Below are positions 1-9,914 of a stretch of 64,000 nucleotides of DNA, in pieces. The notes below the pieces were generated by a model. It worked only from the letters and a program-made list of their open reading frames with translations, ran no database searches and was not told the origin of the DNA. Within the stretch, counting starts at the first letter, position 1. Every line of letters begins with the position of its first letter. The DNA comes from Acanthococcus lagerstroemiae (lineage: Eukaryota; Arthropoda; Insecta; Hemiptera; Eriococcidae): assembly GCA_031841125.1 (NCBI GenBank), contig CM063109.1, positions 24,647,321 through 24,711,320 of the forward strand, written 5' to 3'. Made by a program: the position numbers and the translations under genes.

Positions 1-68
1 CCCTGTAACGCTCCTGTTACTATGACATTTATTAGCATTCTATATGCTTTTACTACTGGGTATACTTG
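1..68. repeat. Minisatellite flank left of the RTE insertion
   Basis: This short stretch carries CCTGTAACGCTCCTGTTACTATGACA and an ACTACTGGGTATACTTG end. Both motifs recur in the array at 3237-3560. It ends in GTATACTTG (60-68), which is repeated at 3237-3245 on the other side of the LINE. I read it as the left half of a minisatellite split by the retrotransposon. It may continue beyond the window start. Confidence 0.6.
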
Positions 69-470
69 TTTTTATCAGTGACCAGGTTTGTGCTCCATAC
101 GTGAGAATTGGCAGTACACATGATTCCAAAATTTTTATTTTAGATGCCACATTCATGTTTCCTTTGAAAATCTGTTCTAGTGCCCAATGACCTCTCCATG
201 CCTTTTTCCTTCGTTCGTGTAATTCCTTGTTTAGCCTCTAATCAAATGATATAATCCGCCTTAAGTAAGTGTTCTTTACCCTTTCAATTTTCATCCCATC
301 CACTTTGAGGTTTTCTTTAGATCTATTGCTCATGTATTTCGTTTTGGTTGATTCACCTGGAGCCCAGGTTCTTCACATGCTCTTGTGAGGTCTTTCACCA
401 TTTCTCTGTTACTTGTCGTCCGCAAATCTCGGACTACTTAGTTTTTTCCCATCTATGCTCATCCTATTGT
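69..470 (-). pseudogene. RT thumb and C-terminal region (RTE LINE)
   Basis: The minus strand contains NLKVDGMKIERV, RRIISFD, LNKELHERRKKAWRGHWALEQIF and CVLPILTYGAQTWSLIK in order. These are the conserved post-YADD blocks of this LINE family and match the same blocks at 39402-38929 and 43200-43500. The frame is broken several times. The C-terminal KYAGH/GRP region seen in the other copies is missing, so this copy is 3'-truncated at the minisatellite junction. Confidence 0.7.
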
Positions 471-474
471 CTTC

Positions 475-911
475 CTAAATCAGTTTTCTAAATGCCCATT
501 CCAAGACTGCGTTAAACAGATTGGACGACAGGGGATCTCCTTGTGCGACACCTTTTTTAATTTGGAATGTTTCACCCGATTCATCTAATTTTACACGAGT
601 AGTGACATTCTCATAAAAGTTTTTTTTTATTTTTACTGTTCTGTAATCGTGTTTCACTTTATGGAAGGTCTTTTGAAAATCAAAAAATACCATGTGGACT
701 TCCAGATTGTATTACCCGGTCCTCTCGGTCAGTTGGTTAAGCATGGTAAAATAGACCCTCCTAAAACCTGTCTGTTCCTCCGGTTACTGCCATGTAGTTG
801 ATCATAAACCCTGTTATTTATGATTTGCATAAACACTTTTCTCACGTCCGATGTTAGGCTTAATGGTCTATAATTTTCCAGTTTTCTTTTATCTCCCTTT
901 TTACGTAACAT
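475..911 (-). pseudogene. Reverse transcriptase core, N-terminal half (RTE LINE)
   Basis: From 911 downward the minus strand reads LRKKGDKRKLENYRPLSLTSDVRKVF, the KKGD..x..NYRPISL motif of LINE RTs. A second frame at 693-475 carries VFFDFQKTFHKVKH (motif A; the catalytic Asp is normally in DFxKAFD), then GVAQGDPLSSNLFNAVLE (motif B). The frame shifts between the two pieces. Motif C (F/YADD) falls near 430-450 and is not intact. This is an inactive copy. Confidence 0.8.
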
Positions 912-1104
912 AATTATTTGAGCTTCATTCCATTAATTGGGTATTTCCCCCTCTTCTATAATTTTGTTGAATATTACTTCCAGCGGTGGGGGGGGGGGAG
1001 CAACTCATTTAAGAATAGTTTCATGAATTCATTTTCCATAGTGTCAGGTCTTAAAGCTTTCCCCATCTTTAGATCTCTCACAATCTGGCTTATCTCAGTT
1101 TTTA

Positions 1105-1796
1105 TTATCTTTTGAGGGGGAGGGGGTCCGCAGTTTTTTCGTTTTGCTTCAAATACTCCCTGACCTTCCTCGTTATTTTGTATTCGTCGCTTTGTTTGTT
1201 ATCTGTTTCAACGTATAGTTTCTCATAATATTTTGTTACTTCCCTAATAATTTTGTCCCTCCCCGTGATTATATTCCCTGCACTATCGTACAGTTCTGTA
1301 ATTAGTTTAGTTCCCCTCCTTACTTCCTTTTCCCATTTACGTATTGACGATGTATCCTCTATTATTTCTCTTGTTTTTCTTTCCTCAAACATTCTACAAT
1401 CCTTTTTGATTTTCCTTCTTACTAGTTTGTTGATTTCAGCTAGTTCGATTTTCTATTTGTGAGTCATTTTCCGTAACTTTTTTATAGTTCCCTATTTTCT
1501 ATTAACTTTTTGGTTTCGTTTGTGAGTTTGTCATTGGTGGTAGGTTGCCTCTTGTTCGTCCCATATTTTTGTGTCGTTGAATTGCATACATCGATCAATG
1601 TTTCGTACAGTTCCTGTACACTCATGTTCTTAGAATTACTTGTTCCATGTGGTATTTTTGCTATGACATTCTCCTTCAAATAGTTACTTGCCTCTTCCTG
1701 TTTATGTACCGGTATTATAAAATTCCATGTTTCGTTTGTTTTCCTGTATGATTTGTATACGGCTCTTTTCGGCACGCTAACAGTTCCTCTGCACAT
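1105..1796 (-). pseudogene. Linker between endonuclease and RT (RTE LINE)
   Basis: Two minus open stretches (1796-1482 and 1392-1105) are rich in Lys and Glu and contain phrases usual upstream of RTE reverse transcriptases. Examples are KKLIENREL, and EYDSAGN-like text followed by an EKLY element before the RT. No enzymatic motif is expected here. They connect the endonuclease block to the RT core at 911-475 in the right order, with at least one frame break between them. Confidence 0.5.
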
Positions 1797-1992
1797 TCTA
1801 TGACCGGATGCAAACTTAAATTTCTAAACAATTGTTATATCTCTTATTAGGGATAGTTCATTGGTCAATAGATGATCGATTTTGTTTTTTATTGCTCTGT
1901 TAGGTGAAACCCAGGTCCATTTTCTTTCTTTTCTCTTTTTGAAGAAGGTCCCCGCCACTTTCATGTTGTTGTTGCGTGTGTATTCTACCAGC

Positions 1993-2190
1993 CTATTCCC
2001 CGTTTTTATTTAGCATGCCCAAACCATAGTCACCAACATTATCACCTCTGCTATTCATTCTTCCCACTTCGGCATTCCAGTGCCCCGTGACAATTGTATG
2101 GAGTCTTCTCTCTTCATCTATGATATTTTGTTGGTCTGAGTAGAACTTTTCGGTACTTTCATTCTTTGAGTCCAATGTCGGTGCATATAT
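1993..2190 (-). pseudogene. APE-like endonuclease domain, C-terminal part (RTE LINE)
   Basis: The minus frame shows YAPTLDSK, followed by a GHWNAEVGR block that corresponds to the conserved GDxNAxVG motif of the endonuclease, then GDYGLGMLNKNGE, the usual GxxGLGxxNxxG loop. The family Asp of GDxN is a His here (GHWN). That would be expected to impair catalysis even if the frame were intact. Confidence 0.65.
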
Positions 2191-2485
2191 TTGTATATTT
2201 ATAAGACGAACACGCGATACTCGGGCTTGCCTTATCTATCGCTAGCCGAAGTCGACCGGTCAGGCATGATCTGGCAAGATATGACAATTCCTGTATGGAC
2301 ATGCTCTGATATTCGGCAGTACACATACGATGCTTGTACGATACACTTAAGTACTGTAACGCTTATAATAATTATTATTTACAATATTTATAATATAAAA
2401 ACGTGCTGGTTAACGGTGAGGTAACTTCGCTGCTATTCAGGTAGGTCATCTGTTAGTTGACATTTAATTATGTGTACTCTTTTAC

Positions 2486-2909
2486 ATGTGCCTTATGCCA
2501 TGTTATTTAATAAATTTCAGTTTCAACACTGCATTTCTTGCGTCGTGCTTTTGTAAGTTTGATTTCGACTTATATATTGTGATTCGAAATTCTTTCTCCA
2601 CTTTTATTTTAGCTATACAAAATCTTTCGTTCATCTTTTTGATCTCTGAAACTTTGTCCGTTTTACCACTTAAGTAAGAACCTACCCCTTTTGTTTCCCA
2701 GTAGTAATAACCTCCTTACGCTCCTCCGACAGACCCACAATGTCCGAGCTAACTTTTTCAAGAGCGATTTCAGTCTCGTGAAGTCTCTCTTCGCTTGCTA
2801 TGTCTCTAGTATTAAGATATATTATGTTTAACTCTAATCTGTTGTTATTAGTTTTGCGTTTTTGTACGTACTTATTCTTTCCTATTAGGGTAGAGCCTTG
2901 ATTCATCAC
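2486..2909 (-). pseudogene. APE-like endonuclease domain, N-terminal part (RTE LINE)
   Basis: The minus frame from 2909 reads NIIYLNTRDI, then E..L.E.E.AL..V..DIVGLSE. This is the first strand and catalytic-Glu region of LINE APE endonucleases. The reading continues as VGSYLSGKT and ends near a stop at about 2486. The domain would nick target DNA to prime reverse transcription. It is separated from the next endonuclease block (1993-2190) by about 300 nt of poorly matching sequence, so this copy is decayed or has acquired extra DNA there. Confidence 0.6.
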
Positions 2910-3236
2910 GGTGGCTCAGTCCGTCTTGGGGAATGGGCGTCCGGTGGTTCTACCTATTTCATGCTCAGTCTGAAGCGCTCCAGCGTCGTTTGACTGTTTC
3001 CTCATATAACTTGGTTGCCATTTTTCTCTTTCATTATTGCCTTCTTCTGGTTTCCACTTGTGGGTTGCTCACCTTCCGTGTTACTCTTTGTTAACCAGAG
3101 TTGCATGTTCCATTAACGCGATGACTCGGCTCCGACTTCTTCATTTGGGTTCCTAGCTTCTTCCGCTTCTGAGCTGCGCGTGTCGATGTTTCTCTTTTTC
3201 TGATGAGTAGTATTGTTTACTTTCAATTTCCCAAGA

Positions 3237-3560
3237 GTATACTTGAGCGAAAACCGTAACGCTCCTATGACTGTGACGTCATATTACTGGGTATACTTGA
3301 GCGAAAACCGTAGAAACGCTCCCCCTGTAACGGTCTCCCCGTAACAGCCCCTCGTAAGGCTCCTATTACTATGACGTTATACTACTGGGTATACTTGAGC
3401 GAAAACCATAACACTCCCCCCGTAATGCTCATGTTACTATGACGTCCTACTAGTGGGTATACTTAAGCGAAAATCGTGTTTATACATTTCCATTTTCTTC
3501 CAGTCATGCGTATACTTGATCGAAAACCGTAACGCTCCCCCCAACACGAATTCAGTAGTT
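3237..3560. repeat. GTATACTTGAGCGAAAACCG minisatellite
   Basis: The motif GTATACTTGAGCGAAAACCGTAACGCTCC begins at 3237, 3291, 3389, 3457 and 3510, with some divergence. Between these lie variable sub-repeats of TGTAACGCTCC and CTATGACGTCATACTACTGG. Spacing is 53-98 bp. One unit contains a perfect TGACGTCA palindrome at about 3274. The related unit at 1-68 shows the array was split by the RTE LINE. No coding content is recognised. Confidence 0.8.
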
Positions 3561-3574
3561 GACACTTGTTGCGC

Positions 3575-3800
3575 CCTACGTGACTACAGTCTGCAGCAGT
3601 GTTGTTGCTGCGCAACTGCAGTCTGCAGCCGTGTTGTTAATAGAAATTTCCATGTCCGTCGACGCGAAGCCAGTCCGTATGATTTAGCTCTTCATGGTGA
3701 CAATTTCTTTCAGCCATATGCTCATTGAGCTTGATCTCTGCCTCTGCCCTGCGCGACTACAGTCTACAGCCGTGTTAGTAATAGGAATTTCCATGGAATT
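3575..3800. repeat. ACTACAGTCTGCAGC...GTGTTGTTAATAGAAATTTCC repeats
   Basis: Three related blocks lie at about 3577, 3610 and 3752. Each has (C)AACTGCAGTCTGCAGC(A/C)GTGTT, and two of them continue into TTAATAGAAATTTCCATG. They look like remnants of a short tandem or dispersed repeat next to the minisatellite. No function is visible. Confidence 0.55.
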
Positions 3801-3944
3801 TTTTTTTTATTTTTTAATTTGGGTACGAAAGCATATAGGAGACATATTTTGTAAGTTCCCTTCTCCCCTCCCCTTTCAGATTTCACAGTCTTACACTGAT
3901 TCCGAATATGTGCTGTCGAAAGCCCCACCACTTATAAAAATTTC

Positions 3945-4330
3945 CTTGGAAATGCGGACTATTTTAATGCGAAAAGTCTCACCCGCTCAGTCCAAACGCA
4001 CATACGCAGTAATCTTTTCGTACATACCCTTCAAGACCCCCACTATGTCCCTTTCTACTCCCCCGTTGGACCAAACTTCCCACATTGCCCGGTTGTGTGC
4101 CGAGTCGAATGCTCTGTCATAGTCAATGAACATGAATCCTAAAGGCATGTTAAATTCCTAGTTTTCAACAGAATTTGGTGTAGTGTGAAAACATGGTCAA
4201 TAGCTGAACATCCCCTCGTGAACCCTGGTTGTTGAATTATGAGTTTTCCATTGCCAGCCGGCCAGTCAGCCTTGCCAGCCCGTAACGCGATTTTTGTATC
4301 GTTATTTTCGTCATGATCCAAAGCAGAAAT
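3945..4330 (-). pseudogene. RTE-like reverse transcriptase fragment
   Basis: The minus strand reads QPGFTRGCSAIDHVFTLHQI (the QxGFRxGxSTxDHIFxLxQ block before motif A). It then shifts frame to GFMFIDYDRAFDSAHNRAMW (motif A, catalytic Asp present) and GMYEKITAYVRLD. These blocks are the standard finger-to-palm order of an RTE RT. Only about 390 nt remain, with no motif B or C, so this is a dead fragment from a separate insertion than the 69-3236 copy. Confidence 0.75.
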
Positions 4331-4964
4331 CCAGTTTTTGAGACTATTTTGTCAATTTTCAATTTTTCGAGAAAAGGGAAATTTTAAAATCCATATTTAT
4401 TTAAGGAAAAAAAAAAAAGTATAATTGGAACAACATTGCGCTATGTAGGGTTCAAAACTGAATACTGGCAACACCTACTCGTACTTCGCATTTTCGTTAG
4501 TACGTAGTACCTGGTCTGATTGATTATTACGGCCACGTGAATGAAAATGATCAGATGTTTTTTATTACAATGAAGTAGATATTTTGATTCAAAATTGTTA
4601 CGTTGTACATAGTTTGGATGGAACAGAAATATCTGTTTTCCGAGACCTTTGATTTGATACCCAGGAAGCCATAGTTTTATAGGGATTTTTTGAGACTAGA
4701 CTATTTCACTTTTATAGAAACTTTTCATGGATTATCTAGGTCTTATTAAATACTTTTAATATGGCCTCTTTTTGAGTTTTACTGCCTAAAACTCCGGTGC
4801 TCATAACTGAGATCTCATAGTACAGTGACCATATCAACGGAAGGCCAGCATTCCAAAAATGCCTGAGTCACTTTTTGCAAAAGTTGGCAAATCGATAAAA
4901 ACGGTTTCTTTTCCTGGTAGCACTGACTTGAAAAGATTGTTTGAGAGGATAATATCGGTCCTCT

Positions 4965-5640
4965 CGACACGAATTCCGTATATCACCAAGCAAAACAGAA
5001 TTCATGATGTTCCAACATCGAACAAATAATCTAACTTTCCCACCTCTTCTACTCAACTCACAATCGATTCCTCGCTCAAAGTCAGTCAAATTTTTCGGTC
5101 TCTATTTTGACGCTTGCCTCTTCTGGTTACCTCATATAAAACACATAAAAGTCAAATGTACGCGCTCACTGAATGCTCTGAATTGCCTCTTACATACTTC
5201 CAAAAGATGTAGCAGAGGACTACTCATTCAGTTATACCAGACTCTGATCCGATGTACCCGTATCATGTATTACGGATCACCTATGTATGGATGGACTTGC
5301 CCCTCCCTCATACTTGAAGCTTTTTGACGCTGTTCAAACTGCGGTCGACTTTGGCGCCTGTCGCACTAGCCCATCATTGAGTATGTGTGCCGATGCTGGA
5401 ATTCCTCCTCTCTCTTACCGCCGAATGCAACTCACCGCCAAAATTCTTGTTACGATAGCACACAACCCCCGAATCTTCTTGCCTACGAATATCTCTTTAA
5501 CTCTTCAAACTACACCCCTGTTCCTAAATCCTCACCGCACTTACGTTCACACTTTGAAGGGACACTGTCCCGTACCTTTTCTTACAATTCACTACCAACA
5601 ATCCATACATCCCTCCCCTGGTTGTTGAATCTTCCCCACA
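4965..5640 (+). pseudogene. Jockey-like LINE, RT C-terminal region
   Basis: Reading frames on the plus strand contain ISPSKTEFMMF (the SxxKT block after the RT active site), KFFGLYFDACLFWLPHIK (the FLGxxxDxxLxWxxHI block), NALNCLLH, and then YGSPMYG / LAPPSYLKLFDAVQ. This is the conserved thumb-to-tether region of jockey-type LINEs. The piece starts inside the RT (5'-truncated) and shifts frame near 5300. It continues into the RNase H block downstream on the same strand. Confidence 0.75.
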
Positions 5641-5689
5641 TGCAATTTTGAACTTGAAGAATTCCCTAAAAAATCTACACCCCCCCTCC

Positions 5690-5998
5690 AAGTTTATCAA
5701 ACACACTTGCAAGAGATTCTGGACCGCTTTCCTGACCGTATCCTATACTTCACTGATGGTTCAAAGTACAACCGACGCACCGCTTACGCCTTACTCCATA
5801 GGTAGTCTACTACACTCCTTCCGACTTGAAAACACAGCTTCCATTTACACAGCCGAACTCCATGCTATCCTACAGTGCCTGGTCACGATCTCCTCGCTCG
5901 AAGACCCACCCACTATCTGGTCCTCTCCGATTCACTGTCCTCTTTAAGGTCTATTGCTGATCGCCTTTCAACGCACGCTCTCGTCCAACTCTTATCGT
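5690..5998 (+). pseudogene. Jockey-like LINE, RNase H fragment
   Basis: The plus strand contains the three usual RNase H signatures in order: YFTDGSK (first Asp), SIYTAELHAI (Glu) and, after a frame change, LSDSLSSL (second Asp). Homologous LINEs use this domain to remove the RNA template. The last motif (His/Asp) is absent because the element stops near 6000. It follows the RT fragment at 4965-5640 without a gap large enough for another gene, so both belong to one truncated insertion. Confidence 0.7.
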
Positions 5999-6309
5999 AG
6001 TTATCATTCTCTTTGACTTAGGACTTTTGGAATAACACTTTATTTCGATGATGATTATAAAGCAAAGAATAGAGAAAAGTACAATGTTTTAGATATTGGG
6101 TGTTGTGTCGCATTGTGTAGTTCCTATCTGCTCGCCAGACAGCGTCGCTAACTAGAAATTTTAAAAAAGTGATAGGCGTTTTTGGAATGCTGGCCTCCAA
6201 TTTTCCGCTGACATCAATCAGGCGCGACATCGGTAGTATATTAGGCGGGTAAAGAATGAAGGGAGGAAAAACTGGATAAGACCTGAAAAGAAAAGCGATC
6301 AATTAGGAA

Positions 6310-7649
6310 AATAAGCTATAGGAACTTAGGAAAACAGTATAATGTGACGGGAGAGGAAAAAGAGAACGAGTGCCTGCTGAATTCTATGAAACTGTTGCGG
6401 GCCTATTCGCCAGTTTCCTCGCCACAGCACCGAAATCAACGGCGACGACCTTGAGTCGGCGGAATACCTTGCCAGAATTTCGGTAAATTTATGCCGGGCT
6501 CGTAAAAACTTCCTTTGACGGTTTTGTGTTTTCGTCTCTAACTAATTTTTGGAACAGAAGTTTTCCCCGCCACCAAGTTCTTGTTCGCCGCACTCGCTCG
6601 TATTTGAGGAGTTCTCATCTCGTTCGCTCCGCTCGATCACTTATTCAAAATCAGTCATATTTTCTTACTCAGTCCATCGCCGAAAGTAGGTAATCATATT
6701 TACCCCTTAGACGAACAAGAGCTAGTGAGAAGAAGAGAAAAGAATAAAGAAAATGTGTGTATCTCGAATATCAAAACGTAAACACCTAAAGACTTGATGT
6801 TTTTTTTTTTTTTTTTTTCCCTAAATAATAAACGAACTAGTGTTGTAAATGAAAGCGATGAAGGGTTCTGTGTACAGACGTTGCAATTTTTAAATAACTA
6901 ATGCGTGTTTGTTTGCGAAACTTTTCACGTTTGAATTGCCAGTTGCCCTTTTCAAACCGAAGTGAAAAAATAACACGGAAAACATGCGTTATTATTGACT
7001 TCAGAAGTGCGAGAGAACCTTTGCGATAAAACGAATTAAAACTTGGTTGCGCTTTTTTGTTCGCTACGTGTTGAAGGGTGTCAAAAAGGTGGAGGAGTAG
7101 ATGAAGAAGAAGAGTAAATATAAATACGAACGGGTTGTATAGCCCATCGGCATCAGTCGTCGGGCCGCATGTTACTGAAAATCAATTCGTGAAACTACTG
7201 TTGGTAACTCTAAACATGTATGTACATGAGTTGAGGGTTGTTATTGACTTCTTCTTGCCTTTTGACAACTTTCGTATATAAATCTGATGGCTGGATATGA
7301 CGGATTGCTGAACACGGAACCTATTCGAAAACCCAGAAAGGACTCGAGCTGTATTTTTCTCTGGTTATTTAGCTTCGGAGTTCTCGTGAGTGTGATTCGT
7401 GTCTGTCTGCTAGATCCAAATTTCGATCAGAACTAGGTTCAGATCGAAGGAAGCCAGTTCCTTACAGAAGTAAACAGACAACAAACTGCGAGACAGAATC
7501 ACCATCGGTCAGACGGACAGACATGAGGAAGGGAATCGTCATCTGCTAAACGGGGGTCGCCGTGGGTCTTATTTATGTATTTATTTTATTTATTTGAAAT
7601 TTTAGTCTCCCTTCACAGCCATAAATACCAGTAACGAAGGGGACTGTGA
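6310..7649. other. Unassigned interval, no gene seen
   Basis: AT-rich sequence with no coding frame of note. It contains a T-rich tract at about 6799-6819 and TATTTATTTATTTT-like low complexity at about 7570-7600. I see no repeat that recurs elsewhere in the window. Confidence 0.5.
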
Positions 7650-8077
7650 CAGGGTGTCCATTCTCTGGAAAACCTGGAAAAGTCAGGGAATTTTGGAATT
7701 TTCAGCATTTTTCACCTAAAAGTCAGGGAATTTTGTGAAAAAATCGACTGCGAAATTCTGTAGTATTTCAAACAGATTTTACCGTATTTCTTACAAAAAA
7801 TTTTCCTTTTGCGTTGTTCAGGCAATTTTATCTTTTTTCTGTCATAGAAGAAGGACGTGGGTAATACAACCCCCTTTCCTATCGCAGTGGTACCGAGTGT
7901 GTTGGTGTGATGAAATCGTTTTCATAATATTCTTTTTGCGTCTACATCTTTCTATTAAGGCAGCTATACACTTGAACCGCCGTTGGTCGCATGGTGAGGG
8001 AATCCCCGCCATGTTCAAAACCTGAAATTGTTGGCATAAATAGACTGAGAGGGTCGAGATACACAAGAAAAACGTAA

Positions 8078-8540
8078 CCTCAGTTTCGCATATAGCATAT
8101 CTGGAAAATTAAAGGGGCTACAATTTTTAAAAAATGCAAGTTTTTCGACATAAATTTGAGTATTGAAGTATATTAAATTCTATGCTTAAAAAATGGAAGT
8201 AATGGCATATGTGGATTTAGAGGTAAATATAATTTAAAAATATTGCATATCTTAAAAATTACAGTAGTTGTTATTTTTAAACATGATTTTTTTTTAGATA
8301 AATTCAATTACAGAAGGCTCCACACAAAACAGGTAACCAGTGTTACTGAACATTTCGAGCACTAAATGTTTCATAAATTTATGGCCTAATTTTAAAATTG
8401 AAGGGGCTGCTACCTTCAGAAATTTGGTTATTGTCTAATTTCAGCATACAGAAGTATTCGACTTATTCAAACAAACTGTCAGTATTATTTGAAATGTTAT
8501 TCAAAAGATTTTCAAAACTATCTGTACTGTTATGCGTAGT
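8078..8540 (+). repeat. Left arm of a 465-bp inverted repeat
   Basis: This arm is the reverse complement, with about 10-20% divergence, of 9447-9914. Shared blocks include ATGGAAGTAATGGCATATGTGGA, GATAAATTCAATTACAGAAG, CACTAAATGTTTCATAAATTTATGG and CAGCATACAGAAGTATTCGACTTATTCAAACAAACTGT. A transcript across the locus would fold into a long hairpin with a loop of about 0.9 kb. Confidence 0.85.
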
Positions 8541-8944
8541 AAGGGCGGCCCTTGCAAGGGCGGACACATTTGCCACTCAGTACTATCACAACCGCGATAT
8601 GTTGGTGGCGCTCCGATAGCGGATGGAGTGGCAGCAAGTTGGAACACTGCAGGTCGGACAGCAGCAAGTCGCACGGCAGTAGGCTAGATGATAGCTGGTT
8701 GGACAGCAACTGGTCGAGCACCACTTGAACCAGCCGTTGCATCGTCGTCGTCGTCAAGGGGCAAATCGTCAACTTCATCGGCACTCTGCTCTGATTCTGT
8801 CTTGTGAGCAGATGCCTCGAGCACATTTTCGACTTCACTCGCGTCGGCTGGGTCATCCACAGGTTGGATTTCTTTGGCATCCAAAAGACAGATACGCCTC
8901 TTCATCAACAATTTGACTAACCGAACGTTCCATTTTCAGAATTT
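8540..8944 (-). pseudogene. piggyBac-like transposase N-terminal fragment
   Basis: The minus strand starts ATGGAACGTTCGG at 8937 (MERSVSQIVDEEAY), shifts frame, and then gives a long acidic stretch with DPADASEVENVLEAS and DDLPLDDDDD. After another shift it reads PTYRGCDSTEWQMCPP. Acidic N-termini followed by Y.GKDxTxWxxxPP are typical of piggyBac-family transposases; the second block fits with some changes. The DDD catalytic core is absent. The fragment sits exactly in the loop of the inverted repeat, beyond whose inner ends nothing more of the gene remains. The family call is inference from two short motifs. Confidence 0.4.
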
Positions 8945-9069
8945 TGTACGAAGTATATCGAAAAAAACAATTATTGCAAAGAATTTAGAGCGATGTAAAA
9001 AGTCGAGAGCAAAAATTTGTATGGCGATCTCGTCAATAGTTAAGTTGTCCGGGGGCATGGTGTGGTGGG

Positions 9070-9180
9070 ACGTACGGCGATGCACGCATGCCAAAGTGGC
9101 CCCTATGACACCGCACCCCCGGCCACGGGAACTACCTTTTCGAGTATCGCGTCTGTGACCGGTGGGAGGTCGGGGGCATA
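9070..9180 (+). pseudogene. Exon-like PGPG-repeat fragment, copy 1
   Basis: The plus strand reads YGDARMPKWPL, then a stop, then PGHGNYLFEYRVCDRW. A second copy on the minus strand at 32371-32598 encodes YGDTHMPRW and LGPGNYPFKYRVSDQR, about 75% identical at nucleotide level by eye. PGPGxY motifs are typical of SHIPPO/STPGR (ODF3, CIMAP) proteins of cilia and sperm flagella, so this may be a captured or relict exon. This copy has an in-frame stop. The protein family is a guess from a short motif. Confidence 0.35.
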
Positions 9181-9446
9181 TTATGGGTAAAAAGTATTTC
9201 CATGGTACTTTAATCTTCTTAGCATTTTGAAAAAGGACAAAAAGAAACACACTAGGTACGAGATGGAAGCATTAATACTCGTATATCAGATTATACAGTT
9301 TAAGAAGTTCTTTTTATAATCAAAATTGCGGGCCTATTTTGGAGAATTAAATGAAGCAACGAGGTAAAAGTCGAGATTTTTACATTTTAAAAAATTGGAT
9401 TGACATTTAGAATGTTGATAAACCTTTAATTTTGTAAATGCATACC

Positions 9447-9914
9447 GGTACAGATAGTTTTGAAAATCTTTTGACTAACATTTTTAATAACAGTAACAGT
9501 TTGTTTGAATAAGTCGAATACTTCTGTATGCTGAAATTAGACAAAAACCAAATTTCTGAAGGTAGTAGCCCCTTCAATTTTAAGGTTAGGCCATAAATTT
9601 ATGAAACATTTAGTGCTCAATATGTTTAGTAACACTGGTTAGTGGTTACCTGTTTTGTGTGGAGACTTCTGTAATTGAATTTATCTAAAAAAATCATGTT
9701 TAAAAATAACAACTCCTGTAATTTAGAAGATATGCAATGTTTTTAAATTATATCTTTACCTCTACAATCCACGTATGCCACTACTTCCATTTTTTAAGCA
9801 TAGAATTTAATATACTTCGATATTCAAATTTATCACGGGAAACTTGCATCTTTAAAAAATTGTAGTCCCTTCAATTTTCGAGATATGTTATATTTATATG
9901 AAATTGAGATAGTT
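9447..9914 (-). repeat. Right arm of a 465-bp inverted repeat
   Basis: Reverse-complement partner of 8078-8540, with matching order and spacing throughout. The inner end begins at ACCGGTACAGATAGTTTTGAAAATC and the outer end finishes at GTTATATTTATATGAAATTGAGATAG. It includes a few small indels relative to the left arm, so the palindrome is old rather than an assembly artefact. Confidence 0.85.

Larger units (their letters stand above)
69..3236 (-). mobile_element. RTE-like non-LTR retrotransposon, near full length, degenerate
   Basis: A minus-strand LINE of about 3.2 kb, the usual size of RTE elements. In reading order (high to low coordinate) it has an untranslated leader of about 330 nt, an APE-type endonuclease, a linker, a reverse transcriptase and a C-terminal segment with the YGAQTWSL motif. 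It lies inside a minisatellite and is bordered on both sides by GTATACTTG (60-68 and 3237-3245), a candidate 9-bp target-site duplication. Stops and frameshifts break the frame many times, so it cannot make a complete protein. The 3' end shows no clear A-rich tail. The clade is inferred from the domain order and the GAQTWSL motif; a related craTA/jockey-type clade is possible. Confidence 0.75.

Noticed and set aside
4840..6200. Inverted repeat around the jockey-like fragment (GGCCAGCATTCCAAAAA at 4845 and its complement near 6185)
   Set aside because: Similarity is limited to about 45 nt, with no matching ends or duplications. Not enough to define an element.
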